DNA from: CAMYJH01 sp041589735
GTDB taxonomy: Bacteria > Pseudomonadota > Gammaproteobacteria > HK1
NCBI GenBank assembly: GCA_041589735.1
Contig: JBFHVA010000221.1
Coordinates: 1 to 6,183, forward strand
Direction: 5' to 3'
Length of the DNA: 6,183 nucleotides
Shown here: piece after piece, positions 1-6,048 of the stretch
How the letters are laid out: the number at the start of each line of letters is the position of its first letter
Numbering within the stretch: position 1 is the first letter of the stretch
Notes under the pieces: model-generated
The model's input: only the letters and a program-made list of their open reading frames with translations
What the model was told of the DNA's origin: nothing
The model's database searches: none
Made by a program: the position numbers and the translations under genes

Positions 1-39
1 ACCGATCCCCTGGCCGGTCATTCGGGTGGCCGGGACCAC

Positions 40-837
40 TCAGCCCCGGGCAGAAAGCAACCGCGCCGCCGCCTCGGCGAATCCCGCGCCGCTGGGCTTT
101 TTGGTCACGAACGCGGGCGTGGCCCTCAGCCGGCCGACAAACCGAGCAACATTGGCAACCCCGATGGAATTCGGGAAATATTCGAACATAGGCGAATCGT
201 TGGGTGAATCACCTATAAAAGTGAAGCTCTCGCGGGACGCATCCAGGTCCACGCCGAAGCATTCCCGCATGAAGGTCCGGGTCATGGTCAGCTTGTCGTA
301 TACGCCGAACCAGCCGTTGACGTGGATGGAGCTCACTTTTGCCGTGGCGCCGGCCTGCTCGAACAGGGCAACGATCCGCTGGACCGCCTCTTCGGAAAGG
401 GGCTCGACGTCTTCGCAGAAATCGATGGCGAGATCCGCTTCGCGATACGGCTGATCCGCGGAGATCGCTGCCCCCGGCACCTGTGAGAGGATAGAATGCT
501 TGACGGCCTCGAGCCGCTCGCGATTGGATCGGCGTTCCGCATCGGACAGCAGATAGCGCCGCTGCATTCGACGCTGCTCGTGGTCGTAGCGGAAATAGAA
601 GGCCCCATTCTCACCGACCACGCCGTCCACCGGCCACATTCGAGCAATGTGGTCACACCAGCCGGCCGGCCGCCCGGTAATCGGGGCCACCACGAGCCCG
701 GCCGTCTTGAGTGATTCAAGAGCGGTATAGGCCTCGGCCGTGAGCAGTCCGCCGGTGGTAAGGGTCTCGTCGATGTCGAGAAACACCCCGCCGATTCGGG
801 CCGCTGTTTCTTCGGACATTTCGCTGATCGGCTTCAT
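40..837 (-). CDS. HAD-IIB family hydrolase (Cof / sucrose-phosphate-phosphatase-like)
   Basis: Predicted cytoplasmic phosphatase of the haloacid dehalogenase superfamily, 265 aa from the ATG at 837. All four HAD motifs are visible: FLDIDETLT with nucleophile D21 and acid/base D23 (motif I), PITGRP with T54 (motif II), K182 in YDKLTMTR (motif III), and GDSPND with D210 and D214 for Mg2+ (motif IV). The long insert between motifs II and III fits a C2B cap, hence subfamily IIB. These enzymes dephosphorylate sugar phosphates or similar small molecules; the substrate here cannot be read from sequence. It lies divergent to glpD, which could hint at a glycerol- or sugar-phosphate substrate, but that is inference only. 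The start is uncertain: TTG at 864 (274 aa), ATG at 837 and ATG at 819 (259 aa) are all in frame and none has a strong SD. ATG 837 is a compromise. The stop is TGA at 40-42, so the gene is complete. Confidence 0.88.
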   Translation of the reverse strand: MKPISEMSEETAARIGGVFLDIDETLTTGGLLTAEAYTALESLKTAGLVVAPITGRPAGWCDHIARMWPVDGVVGENGAFYFRYDHEQRRMQRRYLLSDAERRSNRERLEAVKHSILSQVPGAAISADQPYREADLAIDFCEDVEPLSEEAVQRIVALFEQAGATAKVSSIHVNGWFGVYDKLTMTRTFMRECFGVDLDASRESFTFIGDSPNDSPMFEYFPNSIGVANVARFVGRLRATPAFVTKKPSGAGFAEAAARLLSARG

Positions 838-923
838 GCCGTTGACAATTGCTGTGCTTATCAAAGCCGGAATCGCAGGAAAAGACGAATGCTAGCGCAG
901 ATGGCGAAGCGAATCATCGAGCG

Positions 924-930
924 AAGGGAG
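924..930 (+). promoter_or_regulatory. Ribosome binding site of glpD (decides the TTG start)
   Basis: AAGGGAG lies 8 nt before the TTG at 939. It is a good SD match and supports 939 over the in-frame TTG at 849. The 30 codons between 849 and 939 are rich in polar residues and do not resemble a GlpD N-terminus. Confidence 0.7.
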
Positions 931-938
931 CGAGCATC

Positions 939-2456
939 TTGATTTTGGAATCTGATCTTCTAGTTGTCGGCGGTGGCATCAACGGCGCCGGAATAGCGCG
1001 TGACGCCGCCGGACGCGGACTCAGCGTCACTCTCTGTGACAAAGGCGACCTTGCGTGCGCAACGTCGTCCGCCAGCAGTAAGCTTATTCACGGGGGCTTG
1101 CGTTATCTCGAAAGCTATGAATTTCGCCTGGTGCGCGAAGCGCTTAAGGAGCGCGAAGTTCTGCTCGAGAACGCCCCCCACCTCATTCGCCCCATGCGCT
1201 TCATCATGCCCCACGCCAAAGATTTGCGTCCGGTGTGGATGATCCGCATCGGACTGTTTCTGTACGACCACCTCGGCGGCCGCCGCGCACTTCCCGGCTC
1301 CAAAACAGTGGTACTGAATTCGAACGGATACGGCGCCGGGCTCAAACCTGAATTTACGCGAGGCTTCACCTACTTCGACTGCTGGGCCGACGACGCCCGG
1401 CTGGTCATCGCCAACGCGCGCGGGGCGGCGGATCTGGGCGCCCGGATTCTGCCGCGCACCCGATTCGACGGCGCGGCCGTCGAGGACGGCCGCTGGCGGG
1501 CCCGGCTCAGCGACACGGAAAGCGGTCAGAGCATTGAAGTAAAGGCGCGAGGGCTGATCAATGCCGCGGGACCGTGGGTCAATCAGGTGATTGAGCACGT
1601 CCCCAGCGCGAACCGAAAAATGCGGATTCTACTGGTCAAAGGCAGCCATATTGCGGTACCACGGATCTATGACGGCGATTACGCGATGATTCTGCAAAAC
1701 GACGATGGCCGGGTGGTATTCATCATCCCTTACGAGGACAAATACTCCGTCATCGGCACGACTGACGTGCCCATCGGGGATGATCCGGAGGGCGTCTCAA
1801 TCAGCGAAGACGAGATCGAATATCTGTGCCGCGCGGTCAATCGCTATCTCGCGGATCCGGTCTCCGCGGATCAGATCGAGTGGACTTACGCGGGGGTACG
1901 ACCGCTGTACGACGACGGCCAAACCGATCCCTCCAAGGTCACACGTGACTACGAGCTCGAGGTGCAAGTATCGACGCAGGATTGCGTTCTGCTAAACGTA
2001 TTCGGGGGCAAGCTTACGACCTATCGCCGTCTTGCAGAGCACGCGCTTGAAAAGCTTTCGGACCACTTTCCCCAAATGTCAGCGAGCTGGACCCAAGATG
2101 CGCCGCTACCCGGCGGCAGTCTGCCGGCCGAAAGCTTTGACGCCTTCGTTGCCGAGCTAAAGCGCAGCTACGGTTTTATGCCCCCGCGCCACCTTCATGA
2201 GCTAGCCAGACGTCACGGCGCCAACTGCGGAGCTATCCTCGAGGGCGCGACGGGGCTCGAGGACCTGGGGCAATGCTTTGGCGACGGCCTATACGCCCGA
2301 GAAGTTGATTACCTGTGCGATTTCGAATGGGCCCGAACCGTCGAAGACATCCTCTGGCGCCGCACCAAATGCGGCCTGGAAATCACCTCGGAAGATCGTG
2401 AACGCCTTGAGAGCTACCTGGCCTCACGCGAATCGGAGATCGCAAAAACCGGTTGA
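939..2456 (+). CDS. glpD: Aerobic glycerol-3-phosphate dehydrogenase GlpD
   Basis: FAD-dependent enzyme that oxidises sn-glycerol 3-phosphate to dihydroxyacetone phosphate and passes electrons to the respiratory quinone pool. The family is peripherally bound to the cytoplasmic membrane. From the TTG at 939 it is 505 aa, close to the 501 aa of E. coli GlpD. Its N-terminus ESDLLVVGGGINGAGIARD carries the Rossmann FAD motif (G11-x-G13-x-x-G16) at the expected distance from the start. Family signatures follow in order: SSKLIHGGLRYLE (H51, R55), the IIPYEDKYSVIGTTD segment, TYAGVRPLYDD (R321) and FGGKLTTYRRLAEHAL (K358). R55, R321 and K358 line up with the E. coli substrate-site residues as I recall them (R54, R317, K354). 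The C-terminal helical domain includes TVEDILWRRTKCGLE. No signal peptide or frameshift is seen. glpK, glpF and glpR are not in the window. The gene is divergent from the HAD hydrolase and about 108 bp upstream of the hydrolase-OsmC gene. Confidence 0.97.
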   Translation: MILESDLLVVGGGINGAGIARDAAGRGLSVTLCDKGDLACATSSASSKLIHGGLRYLESYEFRLVREALKEREVLLENAPHLIRPMRFIMPHAKDLRPVWMIRIGLFLYDHLGGRRALPGSKTVVLNSNGYGAGLKPEFTRGFTYFDCWADDARLVIANARGAADLGARILPRTRFDGAAVEDGRWRARLSDTESGQSIEVKARGLINAAGPWVNQVIEHVPSANRKMRILLVKGSHIAVPRIYDGDYAMILQNDDGRVVFIIPYEDKYSVIGTTDVPIGDDPEGVSISEDEIEYLCRAVNRYLADPVSADQIEWTYAGVRPLYDDGQTDPSKVTRDYELEVQVSTQDCVLLNVFGGKLTTYRRLAEHALEKLSDHFPQMSASWTQDAPLPGGSLPAESFDAFVAELKRSYGFMPPRHLHELARRHGANCGAILEGATGLEDLGQCFGDGLYAREVDYLCDFEWARTVEDILWRRTKCGLEITSEDRERLESYLASRESEIAKTG

Positions 2457-2477
2457 TCGAAAACCGTCGATCGAACC
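2451..2477. repeat. Hairpin spanning the glpD stop codon
   Basis: GGTTGATCGA (2451-2460) pairs with TCGATCGAACC (2467-2477) as a 10-bp stem with one bulged base and a 6-nt loop. The TGA stop of glpD lies inside the left arm. No T-run follows on the plus strand, so it is not a standard intrinsic terminator for glpD. On the minus strand the stem is followed by GGTTTTTG, which is more terminator-like. It could stabilise the mRNA end or partly separate glpD from the next gene. Confidence 0.45.
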
Positions 2478-2550
2478 TATCCGATCCGCTGTTGTCACTT
2501 GGGCATCGACGAGGTAACGCAGGCAGCTCCATACCGGCGAACAGATACCA

Positions 2551-2556
2551 GGGAGA
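2551..2556 (+). promoter_or_regulatory. Ribosome binding site of the hydrolase-OsmC gene
   Basis: GGGAGA sits 8 nt before the GTG at 2565. It supports that start over the in-frame ATG at 2499, whose 22 extra residues do not look like part of the domain. Confidence 0.65.
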
Positions 2557-2564
2557 CCCACATT

Positions 2565-3809
2565 GTGAACGCCACTGCACTGATCGACATCACACGGGAA
2601 AAGCTCAGCTTCGAGAATCGGGAGGGCGAAAAGCTCGCCGCCCTTTTGGAGCGCCCGGCCACCAAGCCCAACGCCTACGCCCTGTTCGCCCACTGCTTTA
2701 CCTGCTCCAAGGACATCGCGGCGGCATCCCGAATCAGCCGGGCGCTCGCAGCCCGCGGAATCGGGGTGCTGCGATTCGACTTTACCGGTCTCGGAAACAG
2801 CGAGGGAGATTTCGCCAACACGAATTTTTCCTCCAACGTTTCGGATCTCGTCTGCGCCGCGGATCAATTGAGGAACAAGTTTGAAGCGCCGTCGTTGCTC
2901 GTTGGTCACAGTCTGGGCGGCGCCGCGGTGCTGGCGGCGGCGGGCGAGATCGAGGAAGCGAAAGCAGTGGTGACCATAGGCGCACCGGCGGATCCGGCCC
3001 ACGTGAGCCATCTGTTCGAGTCGAGCCGTTCTGAGATCGAGTCCAAGGGCAGCGCGGTGGTGAATCTCGCCGGACGTCAGTTTGAGATCAAAAAGCAGTT
3101 TCTTGACGACATTGCCTCGCAGCCGCTTCGAGATCGAATCAAAAAACTGCGCAAAGCGCTGCTGATTTTTCACTCTCCCGTGGACGATATTGTCGGCATC
3201 GATAATGCATCGGCCATTTTTCAGGCGGCGCTGCATCCGAAAAGCTTCATCTCTCTGGACAAGGCTGACCACCTGCTCAGCCGCAAACTCGACTCCGAGT
3301 ACGTCGCCGCCACCATCAGCGCCTGGGCGGGCCGCTACGTGCTTACCGGCGAGCCCGAATCGGCCGGCGAACGCCCGAAGGTCGCCGACGGAGAAGTGCT
3401 GGTGCGGGAAGACGACCGCGCCTTTGCCCAGGACGTATTTACCGACCGGCATCGCTTACGCGCCGACGAGCCGGCGAGTTACGGCGGCACCGATTCGGGC
3501 CCGTCGCCTTACGAGTATCTGCTCGCGGGTCTCGGCGCCTGCACCGCAATGACCGTGCGCATGTACGCCAAGCACAAGTCCCTTGCGCTGGATCGGGTTT
3601 CCGTCACCCTGCGCCACGACAGGATTCACGCCAAGGACTGCGAGGAGTGCGAAACCCGCGAGGGGCGCATCGATCGAATAGAGCGGGAGATTAAGCTCGA
3701 GGGAGAACTGTCCGGTGACGAGCGGAAGCGGCTGATGGAGATCGCCGACCGCTGCCCGGTGCACCGGACGCTCCACTCCGAGATCGACATACGGTCGCGG
3801 ATGGTTTGA
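2565..3809 (+). CDS. Bifunctional alpha/beta hydrolase / OsmC family protein
   Basis: A 414-aa fusion of two enzyme domains, predicted cytoplasmic. Residues about 10-255 form an alpha/beta hydrolase: nucleophile elbow GHSLGG with S116, likely acid D207 in HSPVDD, and histidine H236 in DKADHLL, so the triad is complete. The segment LFAHCFTCSKD supplies the strand-turn that normally forms the oxyanion hole. Residues about 275-414 form an OsmC/Ohr-type domain with both redox cysteines, C326 in GACTAMT and C397 in CPVHRT. In OsmC and Ohr proteins this pair reduces organic hydroperoxides using lipoyl or thiol donors. Between them lies DCEECE (C359, C362), an additional CxxC that I recall as usual in this fusion family but absent from plain OsmC. 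A plausible role is hydrolysis plus reduction of peroxidised lipids or esters, but the substrate is unknown. GTG 2565 was chosen for its SD. The gene follows glpD by 108 bp and co-transcription is possible but not shown. Confidence 0.93.
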   Translation: MNATALIDITREKLSFENREGEKLAALLERPATKPNAYALFAHCFTCSKDIAAASRISRALAARGIGVLRFDFTGLGNSEGDFANTNFSSNVSDLVCAADQLRNKFEAPSLLVGHSLGGAAVLAAAGEIEEAKAVVTIGAPADPAHVSHLFESSRSEIESKGSAVVNLAGRQFEIKKQFLDDIASQPLRDRIKKLRKALLIFHSPVDDIVGIDNASAIFQAALHPKSFISLDKADHLLSRKLDSEYVAATISAWAGRYVLTGEPESAGERPKVADGEVLVREDDRAFAQDVFTDRHRLRADEPASYGGTDSGPSPYEYLLAGLGACTAMTVRMYAKHKSLALDRVSVTLRHDRIHAKDCEECETREGRIDRIEREIKLEGELSGDERKRLMEIADRCPVHRTLHSEIDIRSRMV

Positions 3810-3866
3810 GTCCAAATGGACAGCGGATACGACGATGGACTTTAGATGTGCCTTAGAGAATATGTG

Positions 3867-3940
3867 GTATGCAGTAGATAGTGATATGTAGTCAACTGAA
3901 TCGTATTTACCCCACGTACCATATACCACCTACTACATAC
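3867..3940 (-). repeat. Imperfect long inverted repeat, possible minus-strand RNA hairpin
   Basis: Arms 3867-3890 and 3917-3940 are about 24 bp each, separated by 26 nt. The left arm aligns to the reverse complement of the right with three transitions (positions 6, 12 and 14 of the arm) and one unpaired base on each side. If transcribed from the minus strand, all three substitutions become G:U wobble pairs; from the plus strand they would be A:C mismatches. It could be a structured RNA element or a dispersed intergenic repeat unit. The sequence alone does not decide. Confidence 0.5.
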
Positions 3941-3954
3941 TAGAACCCCGCTAT

Positions 3955-3982
3955 TACGATATACGATATAAGGCATACGATT
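3955..3982. repeat. Short TACGATA direct repeats
   Basis: Two perfect adjacent heptamers TACGATA (3955-3961, 3962-3968) are followed by TACGATT at 3976-3982. ATACGATT (3975-3982) is also the exact reverse complement of AATCGTAT at 3899-3906. The cluster ends 20 bp before the start codon of the HDAC-like gene, so it lies in its leader or promoter. Confidence 0.55.
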
Positions 3983-4002
3983 TATCACGCCCGGAGCCCC
4001 AC

Positions 4003-4956
4003 ATGACCACCGCATTTCTTTACGATGACCGCTTCCTCGACCACGACGCCGGCACTGGTCACCCTGAGCGCAAGGAACGTTTGGAATTCGCCATCCGGCA
4101 CCTCCGCGCGCAGCCCTGGTTCGGCGATCTGCTTTCGATCGATGCGAAACCTTGTGAGCGGCGCTGGATTGAGGAGATTCACGACGGCAAGTACATCGAC
4201 CGCGCCGGAGAGGCGTGCCGGGAGGGTCTGCCGTTTCTGGACGTCGCCGACGTCGGCATTTGCAAAGCGTCCTGCGACATCGCTTATCTTGCCGCCGGCG
4301 GCGCGCTGGCGCTGGCAGACAAGGTGATCTCCGGTGAAGCGCAAAATGGCTTTTCTTTAAGTCGTCCGCCGGGACACCACGCCGAGCGCAATCTGGCGCT
4401 GGGATTCTGCCTGTTCAATAACGTCGCCGTGCTTGCGCGCTATCTGCAGAAACATCACGGCCTGGACAAAATTCTCATCCTCGACTGGGACGTGCACCAC
4501 GGCAACGGCACCCAGCATACTTTCGAAGAAGATCCGTCGGTTTTTTACGTCAGCACGCATCAATACCCTTTCTATCCCGGAACCGGAGCGGCCTCGGAAA
4601 CCGGCAGCGGCCCGGGTGAGGGCGCGACCCTCAACTGCCCCATGCCGGCCGGCGCGGATGACTACTTGTACGAGACCGCATTCAGGGAGCGCATTCTGCC
4701 GACAATCGACGCCTTCAAGCCGGACGCGGTCATCATATCGGCGGGATTCGACGCCCACGCGGAGGATCCCCTGGCGCAGATCAATCTCAGCACCGAATTC
4801 TTCGGCTGGATGAGCGAACGCATGATGGAGGTGGCGGATAAGCACGCTGGCGGACGGCTCATTTCGATGCTCGAGGGAGGATACAACATCGAGCGCCTGC
4901 CCCTTTGTATCGAGGAGCACCTGAAAGTACTCGCGGGAATCAAGAAGACGGCCTAG
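4003..4956 (+). CDS. Histone deacetylase family protein (class II-like / acetylpolyamine amidohydrolase-type)
   Basis: Zinc-dependent deacylase, 317 aa, cytoplasmic, close to a complete single HDAC domain. Visible motifs in order: GTGHPERKERL near the N-terminus; RPPGHHAE with the paired histidines H125 and H126; DWDVHHGNGTQ with zinc ligands D163 and H165; STHQYPFYPGTG; SAGFDAHAEDPLA with the third zinc ligand D250; and LEGGYN with catalytic tyrosine Y294. The Asn in HHGNG (Asp in class I) and the DWDVHHGNG string are typical of class II HDACs and bacterial HDAC-like amidohydrolases. Y294 is kept, so a fully active enzyme is expected, unlike class IIa enzymes with His at this site. Bacterial members act on acetylated polyamines, acetylated proteins such as acetyl-CoA synthetase (AcuC type), or unknown acyl amides; the substrate here is not determinable. 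ATG 4003 has GGAG 6 nt upstream. The gene is preceded by the AT-rich repeat spacer. Confidence 0.94.
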   Translation: MTTAFLYDDRFLDHDAGTGHPERKERLEFAIRHLRAQPWFGDLLSIDAKPCERRWIEEIHDGKYIDRAGEACREGLPFLDVADVGICKASCDIAYLAAGGALALADKVISGEAQNGFSLSRPPGHHAERNLALGFCLFNNVAVLARYLQKHHGLDKILILDWDVHHGNGTQHTFEEDPSVFYVSTHQYPFYPGTGAASETGSGPGEGATLNCPMPAGADDYLYETAFRERILPTIDAFKPDAVIISAGFDAHAEDPLAQINLSTEFFGWMSERMMEVADKHAGGRLISMLEGGYNIERLPLCIEEHLKVLAGIKKTA

Positions 4957-5104
4957 AAGAGATCTGATTCTTATCGATTACACGGGGACAATAACCTCAA
5001 CTCGCCCGCGGCAAAACAACAATCATTGATTAAAATTTTTTCTTGATGCACCTGATCTCCGGAATCGGGCGATCGCGCGCCGCTACAGCGGGCTTGGTTC
5101 ATCT

Positions 5105-5124
5105 GTTCGTCACACGTTACGAAC
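5105..5124. promoter_or_regulatory. Operator-like dyad upstream of the ProC-like gene
   Basis: A 20-bp near-palindrome with arms GTTCGT and ACGAAC, and eight of ten symmetric pairs matched. It ends 6 bp before the ATG at 5131. Its size, symmetry and position fit a dimeric repressor site. No regulator gene is in the window to pair with it, and no matching promoter elements were found nearby. Confidence 0.4.
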
Positions 5125-5130
5125 ACCTAA

Positions 5131-5952
5131 ATGACCGATCGCAGACTCGATATGAATGCCTCTGAATTTCCGGCCGTGGGTGTTTTGGGTGTCGGACAGC
5201 TTGCTGAGCATATAATCGAAGGATTGTGTGGCACCTCCGTTCGCCCCAGGCTCCTGCTTTCGCCGAGAAGCCGTGATCGTGCAGAAGCGCTGGCGAAGCG
5301 ATTTGTGCTGGAGATCGCCCCGGACAATCAAACGGTGGTTGACGGCAGCGACCTCGTAATTCTTTCGGTACCGACGGATCAGGCTGTCGAAGTCGCCGCT
5401 GCCTTGAAGTTCGACAAAAGACACGTGGTCGTCTGCGTGGCCGCGGGGCTGAAACGCGAGCCGGTGGCAGCTGCAGCTTTGCCGGCGAAGACGGTACGCG
5501 CCATTCCGGTCACCAGTGTCTCGGTGCGCGAGGGCGCCACAATTTTGTATCCCGGCGACGATGCAGCCGAGAAAACGCTGGGCCTGGTCGGCACCGTCCA
5601 TGTCTTCAATGACGAGGACGCGTTCGAGGTGGCGAGCTCCACTTGCGTCTACTACGGCTGGGTATTTGCGCTCATGGCCGAGATCGCCGGCTGGCTCGAG
5701 ACCAACGGCGTGCCGGAAAGCGAAGCCAAGACGCTGGTGGCGCAGATGACCCGCGGCGTATGTGCCATGTGCCTGGAGGGCGGTAAAGACATGGCCACGG
5801 AGGATCGCGTCATCGGCCGCCCCGGCACCTACACCGGCCTGGGGCTCGATCTTCTTCAACGAATGGACGCCTTCTCTGCCTGGAGCGAGACGCTGGACGC
5901 CGTTCTGGAGGCGAGCCGCCGCGGCAGGCCTGGCAGAATCGTCGATCATTAA
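5131..5952 (+). CDS. Pyrroline-5-carboxylate reductase-like NAD(P)-binding protein (diverged ProC paralogue)
   Basis: 273-aa protein with ProC architecture. An N-terminal Rossmann domain carries VGVLGVGQLAEHII (G20-x-G22-x-x-A25) and LVILSVPTDQ, the usual ProC position for the nucleotide-binding loop. A C-terminal all-helical dimerisation domain covers about residues 160-270. True ProC reduces pyrroline-5-carboxylate to proline. Here its hallmarks are changed: the MPN-T-P site reads IPVTS (P126-S129), the SGSGPAY active-site segment reads SSTCVYYGW (S169-W177), and SPGGTT reads RPGTYT (from R230). Length and fold fit the family, but the substrate is probably different, perhaps another cyclic imine or keto acid. 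I would not call it proC. The start could be ATG 5131 or ATG 5152 (266 aa); neither has a clear SD, and both leave the nucleotide-binding motif intact. A 20-bp dyad sits just upstream. The next gene starts 96 bp downstream. Confidence 0.85.
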   Translation: MTDRRLDMNASEFPAVGVLGVGQLAEHIIEGLCGTSVRPRLLLSPRSRDRAEALAKRFVLEIAPDNQTVVDGSDLVILSVPTDQAVEVAAALKFDKRHVVVCVAAGLKREPVAAAALPAKTVRAIPVTSVSVREGATILYPGDDAAEKTLGLVGTVHVFNDEDAFEVASSTCVYYGWVFALMAEIAGWLETNGVPESEAKTLVAQMTRGVCAMCLEGGKDMATEDRVIGRPGTYTGLGLDLLQRMDAFSAWSETLDAVLEASRRGRPGRIVDH

Positions 5953-5982
5953 AAGAATCTGCGGCCGGTATTTTTATCTGTC

Positions 5983-6011
5983 TTGACCCCTCTGACCTGA
6001 GGCGGTCTACT
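5983..6011 (+). promoter_or_regulatory. Possible sigma-70 promoter for the antiporter gene
   Basis: TTGACC (5983-5988, five of six to consensus) is followed after exactly 17 bp by TCTACT (6006-6011, four of six). It is placed about 38 bp before the ATG at 6049. The -10 is weak, so this is a candidate only. A hairpin (5986-6006) overlaps the spacer. Confidence 0.25.
5986..6006. repeat. Short hairpin between the ProC-like and antiporter genes
   Basis: ACCCCTC (5986-5992) pairs with GAGGCGGT (5999-6006) as a 7-bp stem with one bulged C at 6003 and a 6-nt loop. No T-run follows on either strand, so it is not a standard intrinsic terminator. It may be a regulator site or chance. Confidence 0.3.
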
Positions 6012-6048
6012 CACAAGCGGCACCCATTGACCAGAGCGCGTCGCAATC

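Larger units (their letters stand above)
3810..4002. other. AT-rich repeat-bearing intergenic spacer
   Basis: This 193-bp stretch is clearly more AT-rich than the flanking genes and full of purine/pyrimidine-alternating words such as TATGTGGTATG, ACCATATACCACC and TACGATATACGATATA. No credible protein is encoded on either strand. It contains an imperfect inverted repeat (3867-3890 with 3917-3940) and several ATACGA words (from 3827, 3961 and 3975, plus the inverse TCGTAT at 3901-3906). It must hold the 5' leader of the HDAC-like gene, whose SD (GGAG, 3993-3996) is at its right end. TATAAG at 3967-3972 could serve as a -10 box, but no matching -35 is convincing. Confidence 0.7.

Noticed and set aside
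1..39. Possible start of another minus-strand gene (GTG at 39 or ATG at 21)
   Set aside because: Only 7-13 codons are visible before the edge, with no clear SD, so it cannot be supported.
842..847. TTGACA as a -35 box for glpD
   Set aside because: It is a perfect hexamer, but no acceptable -10 lies 16-18 bp downstream (AGCCGG region).
849..938. Upstream in-frame extension of glpD (TTG at 849)
   Set aside because: It adds 30 residues unlike any GlpD N-terminus, overlaps the divergent gene's possible TTG start, and has no SD, while TTG 939 has a good one.
2492..2497. TTGTCA as a -35 box for the hydrolase-OsmC gene
   Set aside because: No -10-like hexamer at suitable spacing; the best is about two of six matches.
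2424..3452. 342-aa open frame on the minus strand
   Set aside because: It is antisense to the well-supported hydrolase-OsmC gene and its translation shows no recognisable domain. Long shadow frames are expected in GC-rich DNA.
5021..5041. Intrinsic terminator after the HDAC-like gene
   Set aside because: AATCA-T-TGATT followed by AAAATTTTTT has only a 5-bp AT-rich stem, too weak to call a terminator.
5069..5076. GCGATCGC octamer resembling cyanobacterial HIP1
   Set aside because: It is a single occurrence in the non-coding spacer; one GC-rich octamer is expected by chance and nothing else suggests a cyanobacterium.
5110..5949. 279-aa open frame on the minus strand
   Set aside because: It mirrors the ProC-like gene, which has clear family motifs. 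The antisense product has none.
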